A stretch of 64,000 bases of DNA. Source: CAVSQX01 sp963730225 (GTDB lineage: Bacteria > Planctomycetota > Phycisphaerae > Tepidisphaerales > Tepidisphaeraceae). The position numbers and the translations under genes are program-made. This document shows positions 52,123 to 61,992 of the stretch, one piece after another. Below the pieces are notes generated by a model. That model was not told the origin of the DNA, did not search any database, and worked only from the letters and a program-made list of their open reading frames with translations. Positions within the stretch are counted from its first letter, which is position 1; each line of letters begins with the position of its first letter. Location of the stretch: the NCBI GenBank assembly GCA_963730225.1, contig CAVSQX010000001.1, positions 1,116,001 through 1,180,000 on the forward strand, given 5' to 3'.

Positions 52123-54017
52123 AACGCGGCGGTCATTTCGAATTTCATCCGAGGCTGGCGCAGTTGAACCGCAATCCGTGTCGGCTTGATTTTTGCCGGT
52201 AGATCCTCATCGATCGGGCCGGCGGCGATTTCCAAAGTCGCCCCGTTGGAATCGAGATCAATTTGCACGGCCCATCCCTTTTGCGAGATCAACAGCTGCG
52301 TGGGCGAAGTTTGTTTCCACTGGCCGAATGTGACGAAAGTGATGCCGAAGGTTTGCGGAGAAGTGAACTCCACGTCGTCGCGGATGCTCAGCGTCGCGGC
52401 CTGGTGATCGAACGTAAAGCTTCGGTGCAGCGATTTTAACTGCGGCACGGCGTAGGCGCTGGTGAGATCCATCGAAATCGATGAATTCGCATCGTCGAAC
52501 CGTTGGTTCAGAATTTTCACCTGAGCCGCCCCGGTGCTGATTTGCAGTTGGCCTGCGACGATCGGAACGTTGTGTCCAAACGAGTTGATCACCTTGCTCT
52601 GATAGCGGTTCTTGCTGAAAGTTCGCGCGGTGTAAACTTCGGCTCCGGGATCGACCAGCAGCGTTTGATCGCCGACGACCAGCACGAATGAGCCCAGATC
52701 GTCGTGGCCGTGGTTGACGCCGTTGCGCCCGCCCTTGATGGAAACCCCGATCGGATGCTGCGCCGTCGGCAGTGGACGGCACGTCAGCACTTCGGCATCG
52801 GCAAACCAACTTCGCGTCGGCACGGGGGCAGGCGGAATCGACGGCTTGTCGCTGGAGGAATTGCGGCAGCAATACATCATCGTTTCATCCAGGCTGCCGC
52901 CCAGGCTGGTGGAAAGCGCAACGGTTCGATCGGACGCAGCGCCGGCCAGCCCAAAACGGCGATCCACGAACGCCGTCAGCAACGGCGAAGGCCTTGTATC
53001 CAGATGGGCGTCGCCGAAGGCGGGGTAGATGCCGTTGATGATTTCCAGTCCGACGGGAAATTTAGCGATGGCGGAAACCTTGGGGCGATCGAAGCAATCC
53101 AGCTTGCCGTCGGTGGATTGATACAGCAATTCGCACAGCCGCATGTAGTTTCCGAATCCGTAATTCCAGTAGCCCAGGCCCTCGACGCAGAAGCCGTCGT
53201 CGCCGAAGCCCAGCAGATAATTCAGCGACAGCTTCCCGGCCGCGGCGGCGAACAGAGCGCGATCGTGGCGATCGGGAAGCGTAGCCAATGCCGCGCCCAG
53301 CACGTTGGCCAGGCAGACGGCGTTCCAGTTGTTCTGCGCGGTGAGCCACCAGTTAGCCGGGCCTTTGCCGCCGATCATGTCGCGGAACGGATCGAGAACG
53401 CGGCGGCGGATGTTGTCGTCGATGAGCGAGCGCGTCTCGGCCGATAGCTCATCGCCCAGCAGGTGCTCGGCGTCGGCCAGATCGCAGGCCAGCGCGGAGG
53501 AGAAAAGATCGATGTCTCGCGCTTGGCCGCGAAAATTCTTCAATGAGCCATCGTGGGCCGGCAGCATCCACGTTTTCTGTTCGGCCACGGCGCCGATGAG
53601 ATCTTCGATCGCGGGAATAAACCGGCCGCGATGTTCGATGCACTCGGCGATCACCAGCGACGTGAGCCGGGCAGTGCGATCGAAGTAAGGTTTCTCGTAG
53701 TCCTGCCGATTGCCGGTGCGGCTGAATTCCAGAAACAGATCGTCGGGTAGCTGCGGCAACGGTTTGGTCATGTCCGCCTGCGCGGTGGAGCTGGCGGCGT
53801 GCAGAGCGGGCTGTTCTCCCAGAGCCTTCCATGCCGCGCGATCGGTGATCGGCGGGCCAAAGGCGAATGGAGAATCGGAAAGCATCGCGGCGATCTGGTC
53901 CACCCGATCGGCGTCCACCGCTGCCGAATTCTCAGCGGCAAGCGAACGGCCGGAGCAAACGGCCAGGCAAAGAGCAAGTCCCAGGGGCGTCCGTGGCATG
54001 GCGAGCCAGATTATCAT
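52101..54017 (-). CDS. secreted heparinase II/III-family polysaccharide lyase
   Basis: 638 residues from the ATG at 54017, which overlaps the permease stop by four bases; the open frame reaches back further but over that gene. Signal peptide (RTPLGLALCLAVCSGRSLAA). Helical (alpha/alpha)-toroid domain up to about residue 340 (NWWLTAQNNWNAVCLANVLG, with the Asn/Trp-rich stretch) then a beta-sandwich with KGGRNGVNHGHDDLGSFVLV, the heparinase II/III motif with catalytic His/Tyr surroundings. Alginate, heparin-like or other uronic acid polymers are the usual substrates. As the last gene of the sugar importer operon, it probably breaks down material imported or bound by the same system. Confidence 0.85.
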   Translation of the reverse strand: MIIWLAMPRTPLGLALCLAVCSGRSLAAENSAAVDADRVDQIAAMLSDSPFAFGPPITDRAAWKALGEQPALHAASSTAQADMTKPLPQLPDDLFLEFSRTGNRQDYEKPYFDRTARLTSLVIAECIEHRGRFIPAIEDLIGAVAEQKTWMLPAHDGSLKNFRGQARDIDLFSSALACDLADAEHLLGDELSAETRSLIDDNIRRRVLDPFRDMIGGKGPANWWLTAQNNWNAVCLANVLGAALATLPDRHDRALFAAAAGKLSLNYLLGFGDDGFCVEGLGYWNYGFGNYMRLCELLYQSTDGKLDCFDRPKVSAIAKFPVGLEIINGIYPAFGDAHLDTRPSPLLTAFVDRRFGLAGAASDRTVALSTSLGGSLDETMMYCCRNSSSDKPSIPPAPVPTRSWFADAEVLTCRPLPTAQHPIGVSIKGGRNGVNHGHDDLGSFVLVVGDQTLLVDPGAEVYTARTFSKNRYQSKVINSFGHNVPIVAGQLQISTGAAQVKILNQRFDDANSSISMDLTSAYAVPQLKSLHRSFTFDHQAATLSIRDDVEFTSPQTFGITFVTFGQWKQTSPTQLLISQKGWAVQIDLDSNGATLEIAAGPIDEDLPAKIKPTRIAVQLRQPRMKFEMTAAFQNANAP

Positions 54018-54853
54018 GCCTTGCTTCCGGTGGTGGCAATTCCCTCGATGAAAGTTTTCTGCGCGAGGAAAAAAAGCAGCAGCGCCGGCAGCACCACCAG
54101 CGTGCTGGCCGCCATCAGCAGGTGCCACGGCGTGTTGCCGGCTTTGCTTTGATAGTTTTGCAGCCCGAGTGCGAGCGTGAACTGCTCGGGACGCTGGAGA
54201 TAAATCAAGGGGCCCAGGAAATCGTTCCAGACGGCCAGAAACGCGAACAGAGCGACGACGGCCAACGCGGGTCGGGACAGCGGAAGGATGATTCGCCAGA
54301 AAATCCCCAGTTCGGTGCAGCCGTCGATTCGCGCCGCTTCGGAAAGCTCACCGGGGATCGTCAGATAAAACTGCCGGAGCAGAAAAATGTTGAACGCCGA
54401 GCCGAACCACGCGGGAACCCACAGCGGTTTGAACGTGCCGATCCAGGCGATGGCAGTGTGATCGCCGAGCCATTTGAAGATGGCAAACAGCGGAACCATC
54501 GTGACGGGGAAGGGAATCATCATGGTGCAGAGCATCATCACAAACAGCGCCCCCCTGCCGATGAAGCGCAGCTTGGCAAAGCCGTAGGCGACCAAGGCGC
54601 TGGACAGACAGGTGCCGGTGACGGCCAGGGCCGCGATGATAAGCGTGTTGCGCGTCCAGAGAATGAAGTCGGTTTTTTCGCTGGAGAGAACGTCGGCGTA
54701 GTTGTGCCATTGAATCGGATGAGGAAAGTAGACTGGCGGATAGGCCACCGTCTCCTGCGCGGATTTGAGGCTGGTAACAACCATCCAGAAGATGGGAATC
54801 AGGGCCAGCAGGCAAATCAGCAGCAGGGCAAAATGGATGGCGAGTTTCTTCAT
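54014..54853 (-). CDS. carbohydrate ABC transporter permease (MalG/MsmG type)
   Basis: 279 residues from ATG 54853; the frame is open upstream, but only over the previous permease gene. Six hydrophobic spans. The ABC-importer EAA loop is LSEAARIDGCTELGIFWRII, the segment that docks on the ATPase. The end FLAQKTFIEGIATTGSKA is typical of the second permease of CUT1 sugar importers. It follows the other permease by seven bases and precedes the lyase gene with a four-base overlap. No ATPase gene lies in the operon, so a shared MsmX-type ATPase elsewhere would be needed. Confidence 0.88.
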   Translation of the reverse strand: MKKLAIHFALLLICLLALIPIFWMVVTSLKSAQETVAYPPVYFPHPIQWHNYADVLSSEKTDFILWTRNTLIIAALAVTGTCLSSALVAYGFAKLRFIGRGALFVMMLCTMMIPFPVTMVPLFAIFKWLGDHTAIAWIGTFKPLWVPAWFGSAFNIFLLRQFYLTIPGELSEAARIDGCTELGIFWRIILPLSRPALAVVALFAFLAVWNDFLGPLIYLQRPEQFTLALGLQNYQSKAGNTPWHLLMAASTLVVLPALLLFFLAQKTFIEGIATTGSKA

Positions 54854-54860
54854 CGGCGGA

Positions 54861-55751
54861 TTACCGTCCCTGATAGTGAACCCAATGCTTGCTGGACCAC
54901 GCCGCCAGTGCCGTGAGTACCAGGACAATCAGCAACTGCACCCACGCCATCGCGCTGGCATAGCCCATTTTCAGATAGCTGAAGGCGTTGTTGTAGAGAT
55001 ACATGGTGAAGAAATAGGTGCTTCGCGCCGGGCCGCCCTGGGTGAGAATGAACGGCGTGGCGAAAACCTGTAGCGTGCCGATGATGCCGATGATGAGGTT
55101 GAAGAAAATGACCGGCGAAAGCGAAGGCAGCGTCACATGCCAAATCTGGCGTGCGGGAGAAGCGCCGTCGATTTGGGCGGCTTCATACAGATGTCGCGGG
55201 ACATCCTGCAACCCGGCCAGGTAGATGACGACCATGTTGCCGATGGACCAGAAGCTCATCACGATGAGCGAGGGCATCGCCCAGCGGGCGTCGACCAGCC
55301 AACCGGGCGGATCGGCGATGCCCAGCGCCCGCAGCGCCACGTTGATCAGCCCGAGCTTGGCGTTGAAGAGCCAAAGCCACAGCATGGCGCCGGCGATGGT
55401 CGGAATCAGCGACGGCAGAAATATGACCGCGCGGTAGATAGAGACGCCGCGGATGTTGGAATTGAGCAGCATCGCCGAGCCCAGAGCGATCAGCATTCCC
55501 AGCGGCAACGCGCCGGCCGCATAGTAGCTCGTGTTGCCCAGCACTTTCCAGAACACCGGATCGTGCAGGAGTCTACTATAGTTCAGCATTCCCTTGAAAA
55601 CTGGCGGCTGAAGCAACGAGTAGTCGCAGAAGCTGTAGTAGAGCGAAAGCGCGATGGGAAGAATGGTGAACGCGAAAAAGCCGACGAGCCAGGGCGAGAG
55701 GAATGCCAATCCGCGAGCCAGAGATTTAGCTTCGTTTCGTGCGCGATTCAT
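54861..55751 (-). CDS. carbohydrate ABC transporter permease (MalF/MsmF type)
   Basis: 296 residues. Six hydrophobic spans; AFLSPWLVGFFAFTILPIAL is the usual first span, and LYEAAQIDGASPARQIWHVT the EAA loop that contacts the ATPase. It is the first permease of a CUT1-type sugar importer, forming a heterodimer with the downstream permease. Its ATG overlaps the stop of the binding protein gene, so the three transport genes are translated together. Substrate probably an oligosaccharide released by the neighbouring glycoside hydrolases and lyase. Confidence 0.88.
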   Translation of the reverse strand: MNRARNEAKSLARGLAFLSPWLVGFFAFTILPIALSLYYSFCDYSLLQPPVFKGMLNYSRLLHDPVFWKVLGNTSYYAAGALPLGMLIALGSAMLLNSNIRGVSIYRAVIFLPSLIPTIAGAMLWLWLFNAKLGLINVALRALGIADPPGWLVDARWAMPSLIVMSFWSIGNMVVIYLAGLQDVPRHLYEAAQIDGASPARQIWHVTLPSLSPVIFFNLIIGIIGTLQVFATPFILTQGGPARSTYFFTMYLYNNAFSYLKMGYASAMAWVQLLIVLVLTALAAWSSKHWVHYQGR

Positions 55752-57139
55752 AACCCGCCTCCGTGGCGCTGGCGTTGCTCTTGCATAAAGTCGTCGTAGA
55801 GTTTCTGAAGCCGCTCCTGCATTTGCGCCAGTGCCTGCCGCGGAGTCGCCTGCAAAAGCTCGATGCGCTGGACCAGGTTGTCCATTTCGTCGTTAACCTC
55901 GTTGAGAATCGGCACCGGCTCGGAGGGATGGGCGTTGGGGCTGGCGGCCAGCGAATCGAAAACGCGCACGAACGGATTGCGATGGTGATCGAGAAATTGA
56001 TCGCTGACTTTTGCCAGCGGCGAAATCGTACAATGGGAGTTGGCCAGCTTCTCCATCTCGTCCTGGCGATTGACGAAGGCGATGAACTCAAACGCCTCGG
56101 TTTTGTGCTTGGAGCCCCGGGGAATCACCAGCACGTCGCAATTGCAGTAGGTGACGTCACGAAGATTGAGATCATACGAAGGAAACGCGGCGACAGCCCA
56201 CTTGCCGGCCATCGAGGGCTTCTGCTTTTCGATGATATTGGCAAAAAACGTCCCCTGCTGCTCCATGGCGACGAATCCAGAGAGAAAAGCGTTCTGCGGC
56301 GAATCGAACCCGCCCAGGCCAGCGCGGAATTCGGTTTCGGCTGCCGGCCCCAATCGCTGGGAATAGCTTTGTATCCATTGGTAGGCTCGGATCACACCGG
56401 AACTGGTTAGCGTGAATTTCTGCTTGGTTGCATCCCACCAACTTCCGCCGAACCAAATACAGGTGTAATTCTGAAACCAGCCCGGCTCCAGCGGAAGATA
56501 CCCAGCGGAGATCAGCCGGCCGCTGGCATCGCGCTGATCGAGCACATTGGCGTAGGCATCCAACTCGGCGATCGTGCGTGGAGCATGGTCGGGATCCAGC
56601 CCGGCGGCGCGAAGCGCGTCGGCGTGCTGGTGGAAGATTTCCGTGTTGTAGTACAGAGCCAAATCGAACGCGGTGCTGGCCAGACCGTAGAGATGGTTCT
56701 GGTAACGGCATTCATTCCAGAAAACCTTTTTGTACGTCTCGGCCGTGATTGCATGAGCGGCGGCGAATTCATCCAGACGCTGCAATGCGTCCAGCGCGGC
56801 GAATTGCGGAATGTCCTGATTGTACAACCCCGCGACATCCGGCGGCACGCCGGCGGCGGTGGCGACCAGCGTCTTTTGCTCGATCGCACTGGTCGAAAGA
56901 TATCGAACATATAAATTCTTGTCCCGACCGACCGTCGAGTTGAAATCGTCAACGATTTGCCGCATTCCCGCTTCTTCCTGGCCGGTCCATTTATCCCAGT
57001 AGTCGATAATCGTGCGCCCGTTCTGGAGCCGATCGGCGTCGCGCTGGCCAAACGCGAGGGCCAAGACCGCGCCGAGTGAGAGCGCAACGACGATCAACGT
57101 TTTGAAGAACTTCGATATCGCGGCGTGAAGCGATGCCAT
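55748..57139 (-). CDS. extracellular sugar-binding protein of an ABC importer
   Basis: 463 residues. N-terminal hydrophobic segment (FFKTLIVVALSLGAVLALAFG) as signal or anchor. Cluster B/D-type periplasmic binding protein fold: IIDYWDKWTGQEEAGMRQIV near the N-terminus, GLASTAFDLALYYNTEIF at the hinge, and PLEPGWFQNYTCIWFGGSWW, aromatic residues that would stack on sugar rings. The last 40 residues form a coiled-coil-like tail (MQERLQKLYDDFMQEQRQRH), unusual but seen in some planctomycete binding proteins. It starts 17 bases after the stop of the GH144-like gene and overlaps the permease gene, so all lie in one operon. Confidence 0.85.
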   Translation of the reverse strand: MASLHAAISKFFKTLIVVALSLGAVLALAFGQRDADRLQNGRTIIDYWDKWTGQEEAGMRQIVDDFNSTVGRDKNLYVRYLSTSAIEQKTLVATAAGVPPDVAGLYNQDIPQFAALDALQRLDEFAAAHAITAETYKKVFWNECRYQNHLYGLASTAFDLALYYNTEIFHQHADALRAAGLDPDHAPRTIAELDAYANVLDQRDASGRLISAGYLPLEPGWFQNYTCIWFGGSWWDATKQKFTLTSSGVIRAYQWIQSYSQRLGPAAETEFRAGLGGFDSPQNAFLSGFVAMEQQGTFFANIIEKQKPSMAGKWAVAAFPSYDLNLRDVTYCNCDVLVIPRGSKHKTEAFEFIAFVNRQDEMEKLANSHCTISPLAKVSDQFLDHHRNPFVRVFDSLAASPNAHPSEPVPILNEVNDEMDNLVQRIELLQATPRQALAQMQERLQKLYDDFMQEQRQRHGGGL

Positions 57140-57155
57140 GGATGCGTCAATGCAC

Positions 57156-60100
57156 TCAATCGATTGGGACCAATGACCCGTCGACGATTCGATCTACCCA
57201 ACTTTGCCACGCGGCGATGTCAATGGAATCGTCGGGGGGTGGAAGGGGCTTGGCGGCGGGAGCGGGATTGGTAGCTTCGATCCGGGCCGACGGAGTGCCT
57301 TTGGCCCGGCTTGGAAGAGATTCCAGCGGCGCGGTGGTGGACTGGATGAGAGTCGTTACGGACAGGTTGGCGGGGATGGATTGCAGAGTTGCGGCTGTGT
57401 TGAATGCATTGTCGATGAGCGTGTAATCGTCGCCGTTGATGATTCCGTCGTTGTTGAAATCGCCGTTTTGCCAGCCGGTGAGATTCTGGTTGAAGCCGTT
57501 GTCGATGAGAGTGTAATCGCTGCCGTTGACCTGGCCATCTTCATTGGCATCGGCAAGTAGAACGCCCAGTTCCAGTGTGTAATCGCCACTGGCGGCGGTC
57601 GAGTTGATGCGGACATCGTCGATAGTAACTACCAATACCTGGGCGTTGATCGTTCCGGAGAGATTGATAGTCATGGTAGCTCCGTTGGTCGAGATACTGG
57701 AGTAGGCGCCATCGCTTGGGCCGGAGGCACTGGTGAGCGTCACGCCGAAGCCGGGGCCGACGACGATGTTGGAGCTGAAGGTGAGCACCAATTCCGTGGG
57801 GCCGCCCTGCCGGGGGTCGACGGAAAGCGCGCCGCTGAGGTTGATCGGAACATCGGAGTTTTCGCCGGCGACGGTTTTTCGGGAAACGGCGCTGACGATC
57901 ACCGGCGGCGAAGGCGGAAAAGCTTCGAGCACAGCCTGCTGAGCCGCGGACGTTTGCATGAATGCATTCCAAACCAGATCGGAGCGGGAATTCTCGGCGG
58001 AGATCAGCATCATTCCCAGATCGATGCCAAGCACGAGAGAACTGGTCCAGTGGCCCGGGTTGAAGGCGTCGACCAGTCCGTACTTTTGGTAGACGGTGCT
58101 GCCGTAGGTCTGCTGCATGTTTTCCAGGACGTTCAGTGAAAGGCGCGGCTCGAATTCGAGGCTACCACCGGGAGCGGTGGGTACCACGGTTCCGTCGATC
58201 GGGCCGTATGCCGGCGGCCCGCCCCAAACGGTGTAGCCGCTGACACCTTCCGAAGGCGTCAGGCCCCACAGGTTCGGGCCATAATCGGAATAGGTGGAGC
58301 TGAGATTGATCATGAACTGCCGCTGGGCGAGCGTCGCGGTCTGCGCATTTTGGTAGTAGTTCAACCCATCGGCGTCGACCAGACCCTGAAGGTTAAACCA
58401 GGCTTGTGGGTATTGCACGGTGAAAAGCGCCGCATCGTCGGCGGTGACAAAGGAATATCCGGAGTAATTAACTTTCGGCGTGCGCGACCAGGAGAGCCAC
58501 GCGGACTGCTTGATAGGATAGGTCGGCGAGCCAAGGCCAAGCAGGTAGAGCAGAACCGCTTCACTGAAATCGCCGTAGCCGCCGGAGAATCCGCTTTCGG
58601 GAGTCCACGCGCCGTAGAAAACACCGCTCGCCTGCTCCATCCACGGCCAATCGACCCGGTCATACAGAGCCAGCGCCGTGGTCTGTAGCGGTGTTCCGGC
58701 CCAATATTGGCCTGCCGATAGCACGCCGGCCATCAGCTCGGCGGTGTCGACGGAGGAAACCTCGCTAGTGCCGTAGCGCGCACCGGTGGTTTCGTTGAGG
58801 AAGTGGTAGAAAAATCCGTTGACGTTGGCGCCGCTGTTGTAGAGAAAATCGATGGTATTCAAGGCTCGCTGATAGGCGTTGGCGTGCGACAGCCAGCCGC
58901 GGGCGTCGCCGATGGTCAGCGCGGAGAGGCCGAAACCGATGGCGGCGATGCTCGAATCGGCTGATGGGCTTCCGCCGTTGGCGTTGGCATTGTCGGGAAC
59001 CAGACCGGTCGTGGCGCTGGTTTCATCGTAGTAATAATCAACCTCGCGATTTTCCAGCGTGTTGAGAAAGAGTTGATCGGAGGAGCTGTAGATGCCCGCG
59101 CCCGGCGGTGGGTCGGCGCCGATGCCGACGCTGCTGAACGTGGCCGTGCACAGCGCGGCGGTGTTGTGCGATGTCACGGCCACGCCGGCCAAAGCGGTCG
59201 CGCCGATCGTGATGGATTGCGCCGGGCCGATCTGCGTCCAGGTCATTCCATCGGTGCTGTACAGAGCGGTGAAGGAATTTCCCAAACGGGTAAGTTCCAA
59301 TCCGACCGGTGTTGGAACGGGGCCGCCGGCCGGTGAATTGACTTCCTGATCGGCCGAACGCGCCGGCGGTCGGAGCGCCACTCGAAGGTGATGCCGCTGG
59401 TGGGCGAGACGAGCACGGCGGCGAAGGCGGAGCCGGCGGTGTTGTCGTTGCGAATCATCACGCCGGCCTTGGCCCATGGGTCGGTGTCGGTGATGGAATC
59501 GACGTAGGCGATCGCGCTTCCGTTGCCGGTCATCGTCGTGGAGGCGAAATTGAACTGGTCCGCCGTGCCCCAGATGTCCGAGCCGTTGCCCTGAATGGTG
59601 TAGGTGTCGCTGGGGGAGTCGTACTCGGTGGAGCCGGCCAGCGCAGGGGAGCCGATGTCCAGGTCAGACCATCCGCCGCGGAGCAGGCTGGCACTGGAGA
59701 ATACGGCGGTGTTTTCTGCGGTCGTGCTGGCGGAGAAGGCGAACAATCCCGCCAACGTGACGGCGCTGGGCATGGCGATGGCCTGCGTCGATCCGACTTG
59801 CGTCCAATTGATGTCGTCGGTGGAAAAATAGGCGGAGAAGGAATTGGACGAGTCGCTCAGGCGAAGCCAAAGCGAAGCGGCGGCCAAAACCGGAGCGGTC
59901 GCGGAGGCGGATGAACCGGCGAGCGAACGCCAAATGAATTCGACGTTGCTCTGCGCGGTCAATTCGATGGCGGCGACGAGGGAGCCGGCGGTGGTGTCGG
60001 AGCGGATCATGACGCCGGCGGCGGAGGCAGCGGAGGGATTGACGCCGCTCTGCGAATTCAGCAGCGCCGTGAACGAGCCGTCGCCGGTCATGGGGTAGCT

Positions 60101-60841
60101 GAGAAAATTAAGTTGATCGGCCGAGCCGGCGACGCCGGTTCCCGCGCCGGTGAGAGTGAATTGGTTGCTGGCGTAATTGTATCCGGCGGAACCGGGCAGC
60201 GGCGGCGCGCCGATGTCGGCGTCGGACCAGCCGTTTGGAAGAATGGTGACATTTCCGATCTGCGTGGTAGTCGCCGAGGCCGCCAGACCGACCAGCGGAC
60301 CGGCACCCAGCGAAATCGTCGCCGAGCCCAGGGTACTCCACGTCGAGCCGTTGCTGGAGTACGAACCGGTGATGGTGGAAGCCGAAATCGTCAGCTGGAC
60401 GAATTTTGGGGCTTGGATCCCGCCAAATGTGGACTCGCTGGCAAAGCCCCCGTCGGTGGGGCGGTAGATCCATTCAATGCCGCTGCTTGGAGTAATCAGA
60501 ACGGCCGCCAGAGCTGAAGAAGCCGTGAGATCGGCACGCACCATCACGCCGGCTTGCGCGGAAGCGCCGCCGTTGGTGACGGAAGTAATCTGGGCGATGA
60601 TCGCGCCGGTGGTGGGAAGCGATTCGTAGGCGAAGTTGCACTGATCGGAGCCGTTTCCGATTCCCGTACCGTCGGCGCTGATGGTGTAGACGCCATTGGA
60701 AAAGGAGGCTGCGCCGGGCTGGGTGGGCGAACCGATATCCTGGTCGGCCGTGAACAGACCGACAGACAGAAGCAGCCTGGATTCCAGGGCTTCAATCTTT
60801 GCGCGGCGGAAAAACGGCAATGGCTGGCGGTTCCAAGGCAC
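57156..60841 (-). CDS. secreted GH144/glucoamylase-like hydrolase with three lectin-like modules and dockerin-like repeats (frameshifted)
   Basis: About 1228 residues. GTG start at 60841; the start has KIEALESRLLLSVGL, the planctomycete LEPRxLLS motif. Three modules of about 180 residues follow, each with WSDxDIGxP, ADQxNF and AGVMIRxD motifs, like DUF1349/LamG-type beta-sandwiches. The frame slips near 59365-59375 in module three. Then the catalytic domain (LENREVDYYYDETSATTGLV, AIGFGLSALTIGDARGW, GFFYHFLNETTGARYG, FFYH and acidic residues), the glucoamylase-like family (PF10091/GH144) whose known members are endo-beta-1,2-glucanases. It ends with a beta-sandwich, two DGxVNGxDY motifs and a short tail. 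First gene of the importer operon. Confidence 0.82.
57391..57560 (-). repeat. double dockerin-like EF-hand module, copy 2
   Basis: Encodes DGQVNGSDYTLIDNGF and DGIINGDDYTLIDNAF separated by GWQNGDFNN, near the end of the GH144-like protein. It corresponds to the module at 38881-39042 in the glycine-rich protein, with most codons identical; a shorter single motif occurs in the GH16 gene. Confidence 0.8.
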
Positions 60842-61039
60842 AGATCACGTCTTCCTTAGAGCATAGCCAACCAGCGGCAAGAATGCCGTTGAAAAAAAAT
60901 GCCAAATTTCTGCCGACGCCCGTGTTCAGCGCCGCCAAAAACCAGGGGAAACGCCTGAAGGCGCGTTGTTGCCCGATGGGTCAACTACGCGGATCAGGCG
61001 CCTCCGCCCGGTTCCGGAGGAACTGCGTGGCGGCGATCC

Positions 61040-61826
61040 TTAGACCGAACTCTTCGATCGACGTCGGCCCAACAGCGCCAAACCGCTGACCGCCAGCAAG
61101 CCAAGGCTCGCCGGTTCAGGCACGGGGGCGGATGTCAGGGTGGCATCGTCGGCGAAGGCGCCTTGCGATCCGGTGCCTCCGTCGCCGCCTCCATTGATCC
61201 AGCCGATGTCCAGCGTGACCGAGGTCGCGCCGGAGGGAGCAAGGCCGGTAACGGAATAGGGCGCCCAGATTCTATCGAGCGTTACGGTCGGCCCGATATT
61301 GGTTGTGTAAGTGGCCAGCGTGCTGCCGGTGGAGCCTTTAAAAATCATCTCCAGATACACGTCGATGGGAGCAGTGTTAGGCGGGATGGGCGGGGTGGCG
61401 GTGGGGCTACCCGGATTGTTAGCGACGGTAATCGCATCAAATCCGAATCCCGGTCCTTCGGTCGCATTCGAGCCGAGTTCGAATAGCATCTGCGATGTGA
61501 AGGTGTAGTTCAGGCCGTCGGTAACTCCGCCCAGCTTCTGAAACGCATCGCCGGAGGATTCGAAGGTCTGGCACCAGAAGCTCGAATTCCCACCGGGGGT
61601 GTTGTTGTAGAACGAATCGCGGTAACCCGGATTACCCGCGGTCCCGTTGGTCTGAATCGTCGGGTCCATCGTCCACGAGGCCACGTTAGTATCGGTGCCG
61701 TAACCGGCCGCATCCGTGGGAGATTCCCATCCGGGATTCCCGATGACCTGCGCCAGCATGACTGGCGGACAGAAAGAGTGCCGAGCCGCCCACGAGAGCA
61801 GCTCCTAAACCAAAAAAGCGACGCAT
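61040..61826 (-). CDS. PEP-CTERM exported protein (frameshifted within signal peptide)
   Basis: About 262 residues. A perfect AAGGAGG lies a few bases before the ATG at 61826, which starts the signal peptide MRRFFGLGAALVGGSALFLS. The frame then slips by one base near 61756-61762, and the mature protein continues in the next frame with AQVIGNPGWESPTDAAGYGT. It is a beta-rich, Asn/Gly/Thr-rich domain (FWCQTFESSGDAFQKLGG, DGGTGSQGAFADDATL) and ends with SAPVPEPASLGLLAVSGLAL plus GRRRSKSS: PEP-CTERM motif, membrane span and basic tail for exosortase sorting. Probably a surface glycoprotein. It lies between the two GH144-like genes. Confidence 0.8.
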
Positions 61827-61992
61827 AATACCTCCTTAAGAAATGAGCGATTTGTCCTAAGTAAACATTACCTAAGTCCCCTCGCCCGTTGTCTCAAACA
61901 TGTAGGCAATTGCAAAGCAAATTCGCTTCGCAAAGGTCGAACTCAGCAACACCTCCTCTTTCCTGGCAAACAACACCAGCTTCGATTTTCTC

